From Alphaproteobacteria bacterium (GTDB lineage Bacteria > Pseudomonadota > Alphaproteobacteria > JAUXUR01), in assembly GCA_030680745.1 (NCBI GenBank), contig JAUXUR010000034.1:1-49750 (forward strand): a stretch of 49,750 nucleotides of DNA. The letters run 5' to 3'. Made by a program: the position numbers and the translations under genes. Positions 42,433-49,750 of the stretch are shown here, one piece after another. Numbering within the stretch: position 1 is the first letter of the stretch; each line of letters starts with the position of its first letter. The notes beneath the pieces are model-generated. The model was not told where the DNA came from. It made no database searches and was given only the letters and a program-made list of their open reading frames with translations.

Positions 42433-44211
42433 ATGCATATCGTTACATCTAAAGAAAGCTTGGCGTTTGTCTTGCGCTCTATTGCCAAATTTAAATTTGG
42501 TATTTTTATTATGCTTCTTATTGCCATTTTATGGGCTATTGAAGCATCACTCTCGCCGTATCTTATAAAAATTATGCTTGATCGTGTGTCAGAAGGTATA
42601 AGAACTGATGCTGTTTCATTTTTGTTGCTGCCTGCTATAGGCTATATTTCCTTAGGGTTGAGCATGACTTTTCTCTTTAGGCTCCATGGTTATTTTGTTG
42701 AAATTGTGATGATTCCAAAATTACGCCGAAATATTGCTGATAATATGTTTTCATATATTTTGGGCCATAGTCATCATTATTATCAAAATACTTTTTCAGG
42801 AAGTCTTGCAAATAAAGTAAATGATTTGACGTCAAATATTCCTGATTTGCTTCAAATTGCCTTAGATCGATTATTTAGTCGTTTCCTAGGGTTGGTGGTT
42901 GCTGTTTTAATGCTTTGGACAGTGAGTATAAAATTTGCATTGTTGCTGTTGATGTGGGCAACAAGCTTTATGATTTATGCAGTGATTGTCTCGAAGAAAT
43001 TACAAAAAGAATCCACTGCCTGGTCAGAACTTGGGTCGCTTATTACAGGTAAAATTGTTGACGCATTGTCAAATATTTTATCAGTACGTTTGTTTGCACG
43101 AAAAAAAGCTGAAAAAGATTTTCTTAATGAAACATTAGCAGAGGCTGTTAATGCCGAACAAAAAATGCAATGGACCTATTTTTGGATTTGGTTTGTCTAT
43201 GGTATTTCATACGGGATTACAGAAGCGATTGTTCTTTATAATCTTATTATTGATTTTAAAAACAATTTGATTTCTGTAGGTGATTTCGCCTTTGTGTTGA
43301 CTATTAATTTGACGGTTGTTCAATTTTTCTGGATGCTTGCACTTGAATATTCTGATTTTTCAAAAAAATTGGGTAAAGTTACGCAAGCATTGCAAATGAC
43401 AACTTTGCCTATTGAGATTGTTGATAATGAACATGCAAGCATATTAAGCGTTACTAAAGGTCAGATTGATTTTGATAATGTGCAATTTCGTTACAAAAAT
43501 ACGGACCCTTTGTTCGATGGGTTGTCCATTCGTATTAAGGGTGGTGAAAAAGTAGGGCTTGTTGGTTATTCTGGTAGTGGTAAAACGAGTTTTGTGAATC
43601 TCATTTTAAGATTATATGATATTGATCAAGGGCGTATTTTGATTGATGGCCAATCAACAAAAGACTGTACGCAGGATTCGTTGCATGAAGCCATTGGCAT
43701 GATTCCACAAGATCCCTCTTTGTTTCATCGGACGCTTCTGGAGAATATTGCCTATGGGAAGCCTGAAGCAAAAATTGAGGAAATCTATACGGCTGCAAAA
43801 CAAGCACATGCCCATGAGTTTATCCAAAATTTACCTGAAGGATATCAATCCTTGGTAGGTGAACGTGGCGTAAAATTATCAGGTGGACAACGCCAACGAA
43901 TTGCCATTGCGCGCGCGATGCTTAAAAATGCACCGATTTTGATCTTGGATGAAGCGACGTCTCAATTGGATTCTGTGACAGAAAATGATATTCAGGATTC
44001 TTTATGGGTGTTGATGCAAAAAAAGACAACGCTTGTGATTGCACATCGTTTATCGACACTTCTTCATATGGATCGTATATTAGTGTTTAACAAGGGTAAA
44101 ATCGCTGAAGATGGTACACATAAGGATTTGCTTGCTTTAAATGGTCTTTACAAAACATTGTGGGATGCACAAGTCGGTGGGTTTTTACCTGATACAGATA
44201 GGAACCTTTAA
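42433..44211 (+). CDS. ABC exporter, MsbA-like half-transporter
   Basis: 592 residues from ATG 42433 (GGAG six bases upstream; ATG 42421 is less well placed). Six spans lie in the first 320 residues (type IV exporter fold). The ATPase has Walker A GYSGSGKTS, signature LSGGQRQR, Walker B ILILDEATSQLD and the H-loop IAHRLST. The substrate is unknown: lipid, peptide and drug exporters share this layout. There is no evidence linking it to the HlyD/M50 locus 35 kb away. The stop lies in the arm of a palindromic repeat. Confidence 0.85.
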   Translation: MHIVTSKESLAFVLRSIAKFKFGIFIMLLIAILWAIEASLSPYLIKIMLDRVSEGIRTDAVSFLLLPAIGYISLGLSMTFLFRLHGYFVEIVMIPKLRRNIADNMFSYILGHSHHYYQNTFSGSLANKVNDLTSNIPDLLQIALDRLFSRFLGLVVAVLMLWTVSIKFALLLLMWATSFMIYAVIVSKKLQKESTAWSELGSLITGKIVDALSNILSVRLFARKKAEKDFLNETLAEAVNAEQKMQWTYFWIWFVYGISYGITEAIVLYNLIIDFKNNLISVGDFAFVLTINLTVVQFFWMLALEYSDFSKKLGKVTQALQMTTLPIEIVDNEHASILSVTKGQIDFDNVQFRYKNTDPLFDGLSIRIKGGEKVGLVGYSGSGKTSFVNLILRLYDIDQGRILIDGQSTKDCTQDSLHEAIGMIPQDPSLFHRTLLENIAYGKPEAKIEEIYTAAKQAHAHEFIQNLPEGYQSLVGERGVKLSGGQRQRIAIARAMLKNAPILILDEATSQLDSVTENDIQDSLWVLMQKKTTLVIAHRLSTLLHMDRILVFNKGKIAEDGTHKDLLALNGLYKTLWDAQVGGFLPDTDRNL

Positions 44212-44294
44212 GTTGATACATCGTCATTCTGCGCTCATGTATAAAGAATACACGTCGCTTATCATTCCTTGTCTGAACTCAAAGGTTCCTACCT
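44196..44294. repeat. Palindromic repeat family B, copy 3 (overlaps a stop codon)
   Basis: AGATAGGAACCTTTAAGTT (44196-44214) pairs with AACTCAAAGGTTCCTACCT (ending 44294), 17 of 19 positions. The arm differs from copies 1 and 2, yet the core (TTGATACATCGTC, CTCATGTATA, ATACACGTCG, TCCTTGTCTGAA) is the same. The TAA stop of the ABC exporter (44209-44211) is in the left arm. Confidence 0.8.
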
Positions 44295-44305
44295 GATAAG
44301 GAAAA

Positions 44306-44372
44306 TATAGTAAAATAGCTCCAAATTGATGCATCGTCATTCCTTGCCTGAATTTAAAGTTATTTCACTATA
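44306..44372. repeat. Short family B repeat with an internal deletion
   Basis: TATAGTAAAATAGCTCCAAA (44306-) and the inverted end TTCACTATA (44372) bound only 67 bases. ATTGATGCATCGTCATTCCT joins the left core directly to the right core; the CTCATGTATA middle is missing. It follows copy 3 after 11 bases. Confidence 0.7.
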
Positions 44373-44387
44373 ATTAAGTTGTTACAA

Positions 44388-44424
44388 ATAAGCACTGTTT
44401 ATAAATTACGAAAACAGTGCTTAT
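44388..44424. terminator. Hairpin downstream of the small secreted protein gene
   Basis: ATAAGCACTGTTT (44388-44400) and AAACAGTGCTTAT (44412-44424) form a 13 bp stem with an 11-base loop, 16 bases past the end of the minus-strand gene at 44440. Confidence 0.7.
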
Positions 44425-44439
44425 TTATAATCCAATATG

Positions 44440-44940
44440 TTAGAACATTCCTTTAAGTTTATCCAAGAAACCTTTTTTAGCTGGATTCTCTTTCGCCAAC
44501 GTCACTTGTCGATCAAATTCGATTTTAAAATGATCACAAGATTTTTTCATAAAATACAAAATCTGATCAATGTCGCCCCACATTGTTTTTCTTTTATTTG
44601 CATCCGTTTCTTTTTTAAAAGTAGCGAGTTTTGTATTGAATTTTATTTTTTGATCACTCCAAGCATTATTTAAATCACCATATTTTGCTGTATAGTCTTT
44701 TTTTGACCAATTTGACGTCTCTGATGGTTTGTCATGAAATAAACTTTCTTTACCACCAACAGCTGTAAAGGTATCTTTACAATTTTTATTGAAAACTTCT
44801 TCATATCGGTCTTGAAAATTGCTTGCGGCGATAGTTGGGTTTTTATCAGCATCTGATGCTGTCAGCACCGTAACATCTGCATATAAATTTGATGTTAATA
44901 CGAATGCAAAAAAACTAATGAAGACAAATTTAGTTCTCAT
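44440..44940 (-). CDS. Small secreted protein of unknown function
   Basis: 166 residues with a signal peptide (FVFISFFAFVLTSNLYA). The mature part is helical, Lys/Asp-rich, with two Cys (NKNCKDTF and MKKSCDHF) and Trp in SNWSKKD, NNAWSDQ and KTMWGDI. No family recognised. GGGAGGAAA about five to eight bases before the ATG is a strong ribosome-binding site, and a hairpin follows, so it is a single well-expressed unit. Confidence 0.75.
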   Translation of the reverse strand: MRTKFVFISFFAFVLTSNLYADVTVLTASDADKNPTIAASNFQDRYEEVFNKNCKDTFTAVGGKESLFHDKPSETSNWSKKDYTAKYGDLNNAWSDQKIKFNTKLATFKKETDANKRKTMWGDIDQILYFMKKSCDHFKIEFDRQVTLAKENPAKKGFLDKLKGMF

Positions 44941-45070
44941 GGCGTTTCCTCCCTTTTTATATTTCTTTTAATTAATTTTATCATATGAGCTTAATTAGTG
45001 TATAGTATTTTAAATAAAATATATCAGTATCTATCGTTGTTTTATTGATATCTAAAAAATAACGCGTTGT

Positions 45071-45607
45071 TTAAGCAAGTTTTTTTATTGTTTCAATAGT
45101 CATTTTATTGAAATCTTTTATAATATCAGCATCAATAACTTTAAATAGGAAGCTATATGAAACGCGCCAAATTTTATTGTTTTGCGTCGCAATTGTTACT
45201 GTTTTGTGATTAAGGCGAATGACAATGCCTATTATTTGATCACCGTCTTTGTCGAAACCAACACATTCATTAACGCGCAAATTATTTTTGGATAATTTTT
45301 CTTTATTGGGCTGAATATCTGTTTGGGCATTGCGTATATTTAAAAAATAATAAGGTATATTCCAAATTTTTTGATCATGAATATTTTTGATTTGAACACG
45401 TTTTGTATTTTTTTCAAGAATTATTGCATCAATCAGCGCATTTTGAGTGGTATCAAAATAGGCAATTTGATCACCTATTTTAATTGTTTTACGCAATTGG
45501 TGAATACGTTCAGGATCTTCCATTTCATTTTGAATGCTTACATTTAATCTGTACAAATCAAAAAGAGAGGCTGTTTTTAAAGCGTTTAAAATTTCAGTAT
45601 AATTCAT
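45071..45607 (-). CDS. Protein with two KOW/Tudor-like beta repeats
   Basis: 178 residues, no signal peptide. After a helical N-terminus come two related segments of about 45 residues: residues 45-91 (IGDQIAYFDTTQN...VQIKN...WNIPYYFL) and about 112-160 (VNECVGFDKDGDQIIGIVIR...VTIAT...WRVSYSFL). The shared G..V.F....G.V.R...K.V.I.....W.VPY..L pattern suggests small beta-barrels like KOW or Tudor domains, which bind RNA or proteins. The function is unknown. It is read 11 bases after apt on the same strand and probably shares its transcript. Confidence 0.65.
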   Translation of the reverse strand: MNYTEILNALKTASLFDLYRLNVSIQNEMEDPERIHQLRKTIKIGDQIAYFDTTQNALIDAIILEKNTKRVQIKNIHDQKIWNIPYYFLNIRNAQTDIQPNKEKLSKNNLRVNECVGFDKDGDQIIGIVIRLNHKTVTIATQNNKIWRVSYSFLFKVIDADIIKDFNKMTIETIKKLA

Positions 45608-45618
45608 TTTTCTATATG

Positions 45619-46131
45619 TTATGGGTATGAAATGAGTGAAGTAAAGGGCACCTTTATTTTGTCGCGTCCTTTGAGTGCGCTTAGCTCAATAATGGTTGCT
45701 GCTGCACAAATTTGCGCATTCATTGCTTCCAATAGATGAATGGCTGCTTGTAATGTGCCACCTGTCGCCAATAAATCGTCAACAAGAACAATGCGTTGAT
45801 GTTCTTGAATAAGGTCGCTTTGGATTTCCATTGTATCCGTACCATATTCAAGATCGTATGTGTATGACGTTGTTTTGCCAGGCAATTTACCTTTTTTGCG
45901 CATCATTACAAAACCACAATTTAATTGGTAAGCGAGAGGCGCTGCAATAAGAAAGCCACGTGATTCAATGGCAGCTAATAAATCAGGTTTTAAGGGAGCG
46001 ATTATTTTGGTGAGCTCATTTATGGCGTTTTTCCACGCTTCACCATGTGCAAGTAGCGTTGAAATATCATAAAATTCAATGCCCGGTTTAGGGAAATCTT
46101 GAATGGTGCGTATATGTTTTTTGAAATCCAT
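45619..46131 (-). CDS. apt: Adenine phosphoribosyltransferase
   Basis: 170 residues, the usual Apt length. It begins with the family pattern [22 protein letters not shown], carries [24 protein letters not shown], and has the PRPP-binding motif [13 protein letters not shown]. It makes AMP from adenine and PRPP, salvaging purines. The ATG is directly next to the stop of the EamA gene (TAAATG), so translation is probably coupled. Confidence 0.95.
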   Translation of the reverse strand: MDFKKHIRTIQDFPKPGIEFYDISTLLAHGEAWKNAINELTKIIAPLKPDLLAAIESRGFLIAAPLAYQLNCGFVMMRKKGKLPGKTTSYTYDLEYGTDTMEIQSDLIQEHQRIVLVDDLLATGGTLQAAIHLLEAMNAQICAAATIIELSALKGRDKIKVPFTSLISYP

Positions 46132-47028
46132 TTACATTCTTTCTTTTTCAAATTTCGTTTTCTTGGCTTCTGTGTAGGCCAAGAACAATGTCGCTGGAAT
46201 GATAATCGCACATCCTAACAGGATAGAGTTTTTAAGTTGTTCATGAAACAGAAAATAAGCAAAAGCTGTTGAAAAAATTATTTCAACATAACGTAAAGGG
46301 GCAAGCGCCGATACGTCAACGAGCGCAAAGGCCTTTAAAATAAAGTATAAAATCAAATTGCCACCTGCACCTAAAATAAACAATAGAAATAATTCATTTA
46401 AGGTTGGGTTTTGCCAGACTAATATGGCCGGTATAAAACCAATGATTGTTGTTACAAGGGCTGAGTAAAACAACATCGCTAAGGTTGATTCCTTAACAAT
46501 AAGGACTTTATTGATAATATCAAGACTTGCAAAAAATATGACTGATATAAGAAAGACAAGGCTATATATGTTAAAATCGGCTGAGTGTACTTCAAGGCTG
46601 ACGAGAATACCAAAAAGGCCTAATATTGCTGCAGCCCAACGTGATAGGGCAATTTTTTCTTTTAAGAAGATATATGCCAAAATAAGTACAAAAATGGGGA
46701 CGGTGAAGCTCATTGTTGTTGCAAGTGTGAACGGTACATCTTTGGCGCTTAATCCCATTGACCAAGCAGCGACAGCCACAAAAAGAAGTGCACCACGGAT
46801 AAAATGAATAAAGGGTCTAGACGTATAGAAAGATTTTTTGCCGTAATAGAGCATGAAGGGTAGAAGACTTAAGGTGCCGAAAAAGAAACGAAACCAAGCG
46901 ACTTGAAATGAATCAAGCCGTTCACCTAAAAAGCGCATAAGGACATCATTGCTTGATGAAATGAAGAGTGAAATAATAAAAAATAAAGATGCTTTAATGA
47001 AAAGCATAGAATTTGATTTTTGCTGCAT
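46132..47028 (-). CDS. EamA/DMT-superfamily transporter
   Basis: 298 residues from ATG 47028, which has AGGA about seven bases upstream; the longer frame to 47112 has no such support. Ten hydrophobic segments form two EamA halves, with RWAAAILGLFGILVS at the end of the first. The family moves small metabolites such as amino acids, sugars or S-adenosylmethionine (the last in Rickettsiales). The substrate cannot be assigned. It is first in a probable operon with apt and the KOW-like gene. Confidence 0.85.
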   Translation of the reverse strand: MQQKSNSMLFIKASLFFIISLFISSSNDVLMRFLGERLDSFQVAWFRFFFGTLSLLPFMLYYGKKSFYTSRPFIHFIRGALLFVAVAAWSMGLSAKDVPFTLATTMSFTVPIFVLILAYIFLKEKIALSRWAAAILGLFGILVSLEVHSADFNIYSLVFLISVIFFASLDIINKVLIVKESTLAMLFYSALVTTIIGFIPAILVWQNPTLNELFLLFILGAGGNLILYFILKAFALVDVSALAPLRYVEIIFSTAFAYFLFHEQLKNSILLGCAIIIPATLFLAYTEAKKTKFEKERM

Positions 47029-47159
47029 AATGAATCCTTCAATTGTAGAAATGCAGCAATAAATTATACGCTCTTTAGCTGCATTTATAATGCGCCCGCA
47101 ATCTGTGATCAAATCGGCGCTTGTTTCAGAATGTTTTTAACATAATTTACGAGAAGCGT

Positions 47160-48011
47160 CTAATAAATTATGAGTGCTCGATCTATATTTTGGAGATCTT
47201 TTTGTGATTTAAAATAATTGAATCCATTTTTTTGAAAAATAGAAACAACATCATCTTTTTGATGAATGCCTAATTCCAGAATAATGCGACCTTTGGGCGC
47301 TAGAAAGGGCTTCACTATTTTTGCAATTTGACGGTAACAAATTAAGCCATCGTCCCCGCCATAAAGTGCTTTTTCAGGATCAAACAATCGCACGTCAGGT
47401 TGTAAAATATCTTTATCTTTTAAGGGGATGTAAGGAGGATTTGAAATGATAAGATCAAAAGTGGTGTTTATAGCTTCAGTCCAATTTGTATTGAGAAGAT
47501 ATGCTTTGTCTGAAAGATTATGATAATTGATATTTTTTTGTGTAATTTGAAGTGTTTTGTAGGAAATATCAACGCCCAAACCAAAAGCATTCGGGTATTC
47601 TTTAAGAAGACTAATTAAAAGACAGCCTGTGCCTGTCCCTAAATCAAGAATCTTGAGCATTTTTTGCTTATCAGCGAATTGTTCGATACTTGCATTTATT
47701 AATGTTTCAGAATCGGGTCTTGGGTCGAGTGTATCTTTGGTTACGAAAAAAGGGAGGCTCCAAAATTCACGCATCCCTAAAATATGAGAAATGGGTTCGT
47801 AAGTTGTTCGACGTTGAATTAATGAAATGAAATAGTCTGATTGTTCTAATGATATAAGCTGATCTGGATTGCATATAAGATCAATGCGGTTGATTTGTGT
47901 GGCTTTTTCAAACAGTAGCATGCAATCCAACCGTGGATTTTGAATAGAGGTATCTTTAAGGCGTGTTAGGCCTTCTTCGAAAATAGTTTTGGCATTTTTT
48001 TTTTGCAGCAA
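47160..48011 (-). CDS. prmC: Peptide chain release factor N5-glutamine methyltransferase
   Basis: 283 residues. The SAM motif ILDLGTGTGCLLISLL and the diagnostic NPPY motif (LIISNPPYIPL) identify PrmC/HemK, which methylates the GGQ glutamine of release factors; the N-terminal helical domain with EPISHILGMREFW is normal. The only start that keeps the family N-terminus is a TTG at 48011, with no obvious ribosome-binding site. Confidence 0.93.
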   Translation of the reverse strand: MLQKKNAKTIFEEGLTRLKDTSIQNPRLDCMLLFEKATQINRIDLICNPDQLISLEQSDYFISLIQRRTTYEPISHILGMREFWSLPFFVTKDTLDPRPDSETLINASIEQFADKQKMLKILDLGTGTGCLLISLLKEYPNAFGLGVDISYKTLQITQKNINYHNLSDKAYLLNTNWTEAINTTFDLIISNPPYIPLKDKDILQPDVRLFDPEKALYGGDDGLICYRQIAKIVKPFLAPKGRIILELGIHQKDDVVSIFQKNGFNYFKSQKDLQNIDRALIIY

Positions 48012-48117
48012 TTTAGTATGTTCTCATCAATATTAGTGGTCACTATTATATGCGAATGTAATTTTAAAAAACAATAAATCTATTTGTATTTTTATGATAA
48101 AACATAACATGATTTTC

Positions 48118-48147
48118 AAAAGGGGTATTGCTTAAGATCCCCCTTTT
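48118..48147 (+). promoter_or_regulatory. Hairpin in the leader of the patatin gene
   Basis: AAAAGGGG (48118-48125) pairs with CCCCTTTT (48140-48147) around a 14-base loop. It ends 35 bases before the start codon and has only four T's, so it may be an attenuator or the end of an upstream transcript. Confidence 0.45.
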
Positions 48148-48182
48148 AGCTATCCTTATTGCATAAGAATAAGGAGGAAAAA

Positions 48183-49316
48183 ATGGCTAAAAATGAATAT
48201 AAACGTATCGCCCTTGCCTGTCAGGGTGGTGGTTCGTTAGGTGCTTATCATATTGGTGCGTATCAAGCAATGCAAGAAGCTGGTTACTTACCTGATGTTG
48301 TTTCAGGTATTTCGATTGGTGCTTTTACGGCTTCTTTGATTGCGGGTAATAATCCTGAAAACAGAATGGAAAAATTGAAGGCTTTCTGGGATACAATTTC
48401 ATGGCCAGAAATTATGAATGGTATGCCTATTCCGCCTGAAATGCGCAAAATGCATAATTCAATGACATCGATGCAAGGTTTTATATTTGGGCAACCAAAT
48501 TTTTTTGAACCACGTGTTCCTGGTGCAAAACATCAACCTAAAGGATCTCTTGGTGCTATTAGTCATTATGATACGTCCAAATTAAAAGGTACTTTGCTTA
48601 AATTTGTAGATTTTGATCGTATTAATAGTAAGAAAACACGTCTAATATTAGGTGCTACACGCGTTAAAGATGGTGAGCTTGTTTTCTTTGATAGTGCCAA
48701 AATGAAAATTGGGCCTGAACATGTAATGGCTAGTGGTGCGTTTCCTCCAGGTTTCCCACCTGTTGAAATTGATGGTGAAATGTACTGGGATGGTGGATGT
48801 GTTTCTAATACACCATTAGAAGGTATATTTCAGATTGAGCCGCGTGTGCATACCCTTGTCTTTATGATTGATTTGTTTAATCCAATCGGTGAAGTACCAA
48901 AAGACATGGAAGGCGTATCGATCCGCACAAAAGATATTATGTTCACAAGTAGAACAGCGCATCATATTGAACAGATTAGCAAACGTCAAAATCTTAAAAA
49001 AGCTTTGGGTCATATATTATCAAAGATCCCAGCAGAGTTTAAAAATGATCCTATCGTTAAGGAAATTAAAGATTTTGCTTCTGATACGGATTTTGATATT
49101 GTTCATATCCTTTACAATGCGCCAGCATACGAAGTGGATACTAAAGATTGTGAGTTTTCAAAAACCTCAATCAAGGATCGTTCAGATCATGGTTACACTG
49201 ACATGAAAAATGCGGTTGAAAATAGTCCATGGCTTAGAGAGCCAGTACCACATGCGGGTTGTAGTGTTCATAAATTCCATGGGTCGGAATTTAAAGGATC
49301 AAAAATTAACAGATAA
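48183..49316 (+). CDS. Patatin-like phospholipase (DUF3734-type)
   Basis: 377 residues from ATG 48183 with AAGGAGG upstream (TTG 48159 is in frame but unsupported). The oxyanion motif GGGSLGAY, the nucleophile GISIGAF (Ser) and the catalytic Asp in DGG (WDGGCVSNTP) are intact. The C-terminal part with TSRTAHHIEQISKR fits the DUF3734 tail of alphaproteobacterial patatin proteins. No signal peptide is seen, so it acts in the cytoplasm or is exported by another route; host-directed phospholipase use is only a possibility. A strong terminator follows. Confidence 0.88.
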   Translation: MAKNEYKRIALACQGGGSLGAYHIGAYQAMQEAGYLPDVVSGISIGAFTASLIAGNNPENRMEKLKAFWDTISWPEIMNGMPIPPEMRKMHNSMTSMQGFIFGQPNFFEPRVPGAKHQPKGSLGAISHYDTSKLKGTLLKFVDFDRINSKKTRLILGATRVKDGELVFFDSAKMKIGPEHVMASGAFPPGFPPVEIDGEMYWDGGCVSNTPLEGIFQIEPRVHTLVFMIDLFNPIGEVPKDMEGVSIRTKDIMFTSRTAHHIEQISKRQNLKKALGHILSKIPAEFKNDPIVKEIKDFASDTDFDIVHILYNAPAYEVDTKDCEFSKTSIKDRSDHGYTDMKNAVENSPWLREPVPHAGCSVHKFHGSEFKGSKINR

Positions 49317-49342
49317 AAACGTCAATTTTTCCTTCTTGCTGG

Positions 49343-49372
49343 AAAAACCACCCTTCATGGGTGGTTTTTTTT
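49343..49372 (+). terminator. Intrinsic terminator of the patatin gene
   Basis: AAAAACCACCC-TTCAT-GGGTGGTTTTTTTT: an 11 bp stem directly followed by a T-run, 27 bases after the stop codon. Confidence 0.95.
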
Positions 49373-49374
49373 AA

Positions 49375-49694
49375 TTAAAATGAAAAAAATATGGTTGTTG
49401 AATAGATTTTTTAGATTGCTACGCTTCTTTACAGTTTCTAATGACCAAGATTTATATTGCTATAAAACAATAAGTTGAACTTTCGTTTTTCTGAATTTGT
49501 TGAAGCGAAGCTTCATACATAGATCCTGGATCCATAACGAAATATAGTAAAATGACTTGAAAACGCTACAAGTTGAAGGGCGTTTCCCACCCCATCCTAC
49601 GCCCCGCGGCCATATCATTACCCATAAGTGTTTCAACCTATTGATTTTTAATATAATTTTTGCGACAATGTTTTCTTTTTAGGGAGCATTATTC
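49375..49694. other. Gap with repeat fragments before a transposase
   Basis: No gene seen. About 49480-49540 resembles the left arm of family D (TTGAAGC...GCTTC and TCCTGGATCC). 49543-49570 (TATAGTAAAATGACTTGAA and AACGCTACAAG) matches the inverted right end of the family C repeat at 33640-33670, and CCTACGCCCCGCGG follows. The left end of the insertion sequence must lie in the last part, but I cannot place its terminal repeat. Confidence 0.45.
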
Positions 49695-49750
49695 ATGAAT
49701 TGGTCTGAAAGTGAATATGGTTTGATAGATTTAGGAGATAAACGTTTAAA
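49695..49750 (+). mobile_element. Start of an IS4/Tn5-family transposase (cut by window edge)
   Basis: The frame MNWSESEYGLIDLGDKRLK opens at ATG 49695 with GGGAGC seven bases upstream. W.E.E...LDLGDKRL is the pattern of the N-terminal DNA-binding domain of Tn5/IS4-type transposases. Only 18 codons are visible, so intactness is unknown. Confidence 0.75.

Noticed and set aside
42433..44211. ABC exporter as the missing ATPase of the secretion locus
   Set aside because: It is 35 kb away, is a generic MsbA-like half-transporter, and has no peptidase or HlyD-docking feature that would link it to the locus.

Overview
The window looks like a chromosomal piece of a low-GC, host-associated alphaproteobacterium, most likely of the Holosporales / Paracaedibacter / Odyssella kind. 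The reasons are the AT-rich sequence, an alphaproteobacterial DUF4167 gene, ordinary Gram-negative envelope genes (lpxK, lpxL-type, waaA, lipB, prmC, apt, ispE, an L,D-transpeptidase), and many AT-rich secreted proteins and pseudo-enzymes mixed with short palindromic repeats. This is inference; no rRNA or tRNA gene was seen to fix the taxonomy.

Layout. 1-7213: a possible protein-secretion locus. A divergently read gene with an LEPR-XLL-type N-terminus (start of a probable large surface protein, cut by the window edge) faces a TolC-like outer-membrane lipoprotein, a short HlyD-like adaptor, a GAF-HlyD fusion and a PqqD-like/M50-protease/HlyD fusion. No ABC ATPase is present. 7314-15486 (minus strand): a beta-lactamase-fold serine hydrolase, a WbpM/CapD-type UDP-sugar dehydratase, and a dppBCDF-like peptide ABC operon without its binding protein. 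15934-27579: accessory block with a 940-residue secreted Sel1-repeat protein ending in a YoeB-like RNase toxin domain, a degenerate GGDEF-EAL protein, a degenerate SNase, ispE, a small secreted protein, an L,D-transpeptidase, a DUF4167 protein with Q/P repeats, and a second secreted protein ending in a HicA-like domain. 27631-30805: overlapping waaA-lpxK-lpxL operon (lipid A and Kdo). 30842-33378: nucleotide-sugar dehydrogenase and epimerase. 33777-38499: AAA_28 ATPase, threonine aldolase, secreted orphan, lipB, an SDR and a glutamine amidotransferase. 38636-41911: a gene pair coding for a pentameric-ligand-gated-channel-like membrane protein and a secreted degenerate phosphatase/periplasmic-binding-protein fusion. 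42433-49316: ABC exporter, small secreted protein, KOW/Tudor-like protein, apt, an EamA transporter, prmC and a patatin phospholipase. The window ends in the first codons of an IS4/Tn5-type transposase.

The most unusual content falls in four groups: (i) the M50-HlyD secretion locus; (ii) two secreted proteins carrying toxin-antitoxin-type RNase domains at their C-termini, with no antitoxin gene beside them; (iii) the channel plus binding-protein pair; (iv) several families of 65-200 bp palindromic repeats, three copies of which hold the stop codon of the upstream gene inside their left arm, with arm sequence that differs from copy to copy while staying self-complementary.
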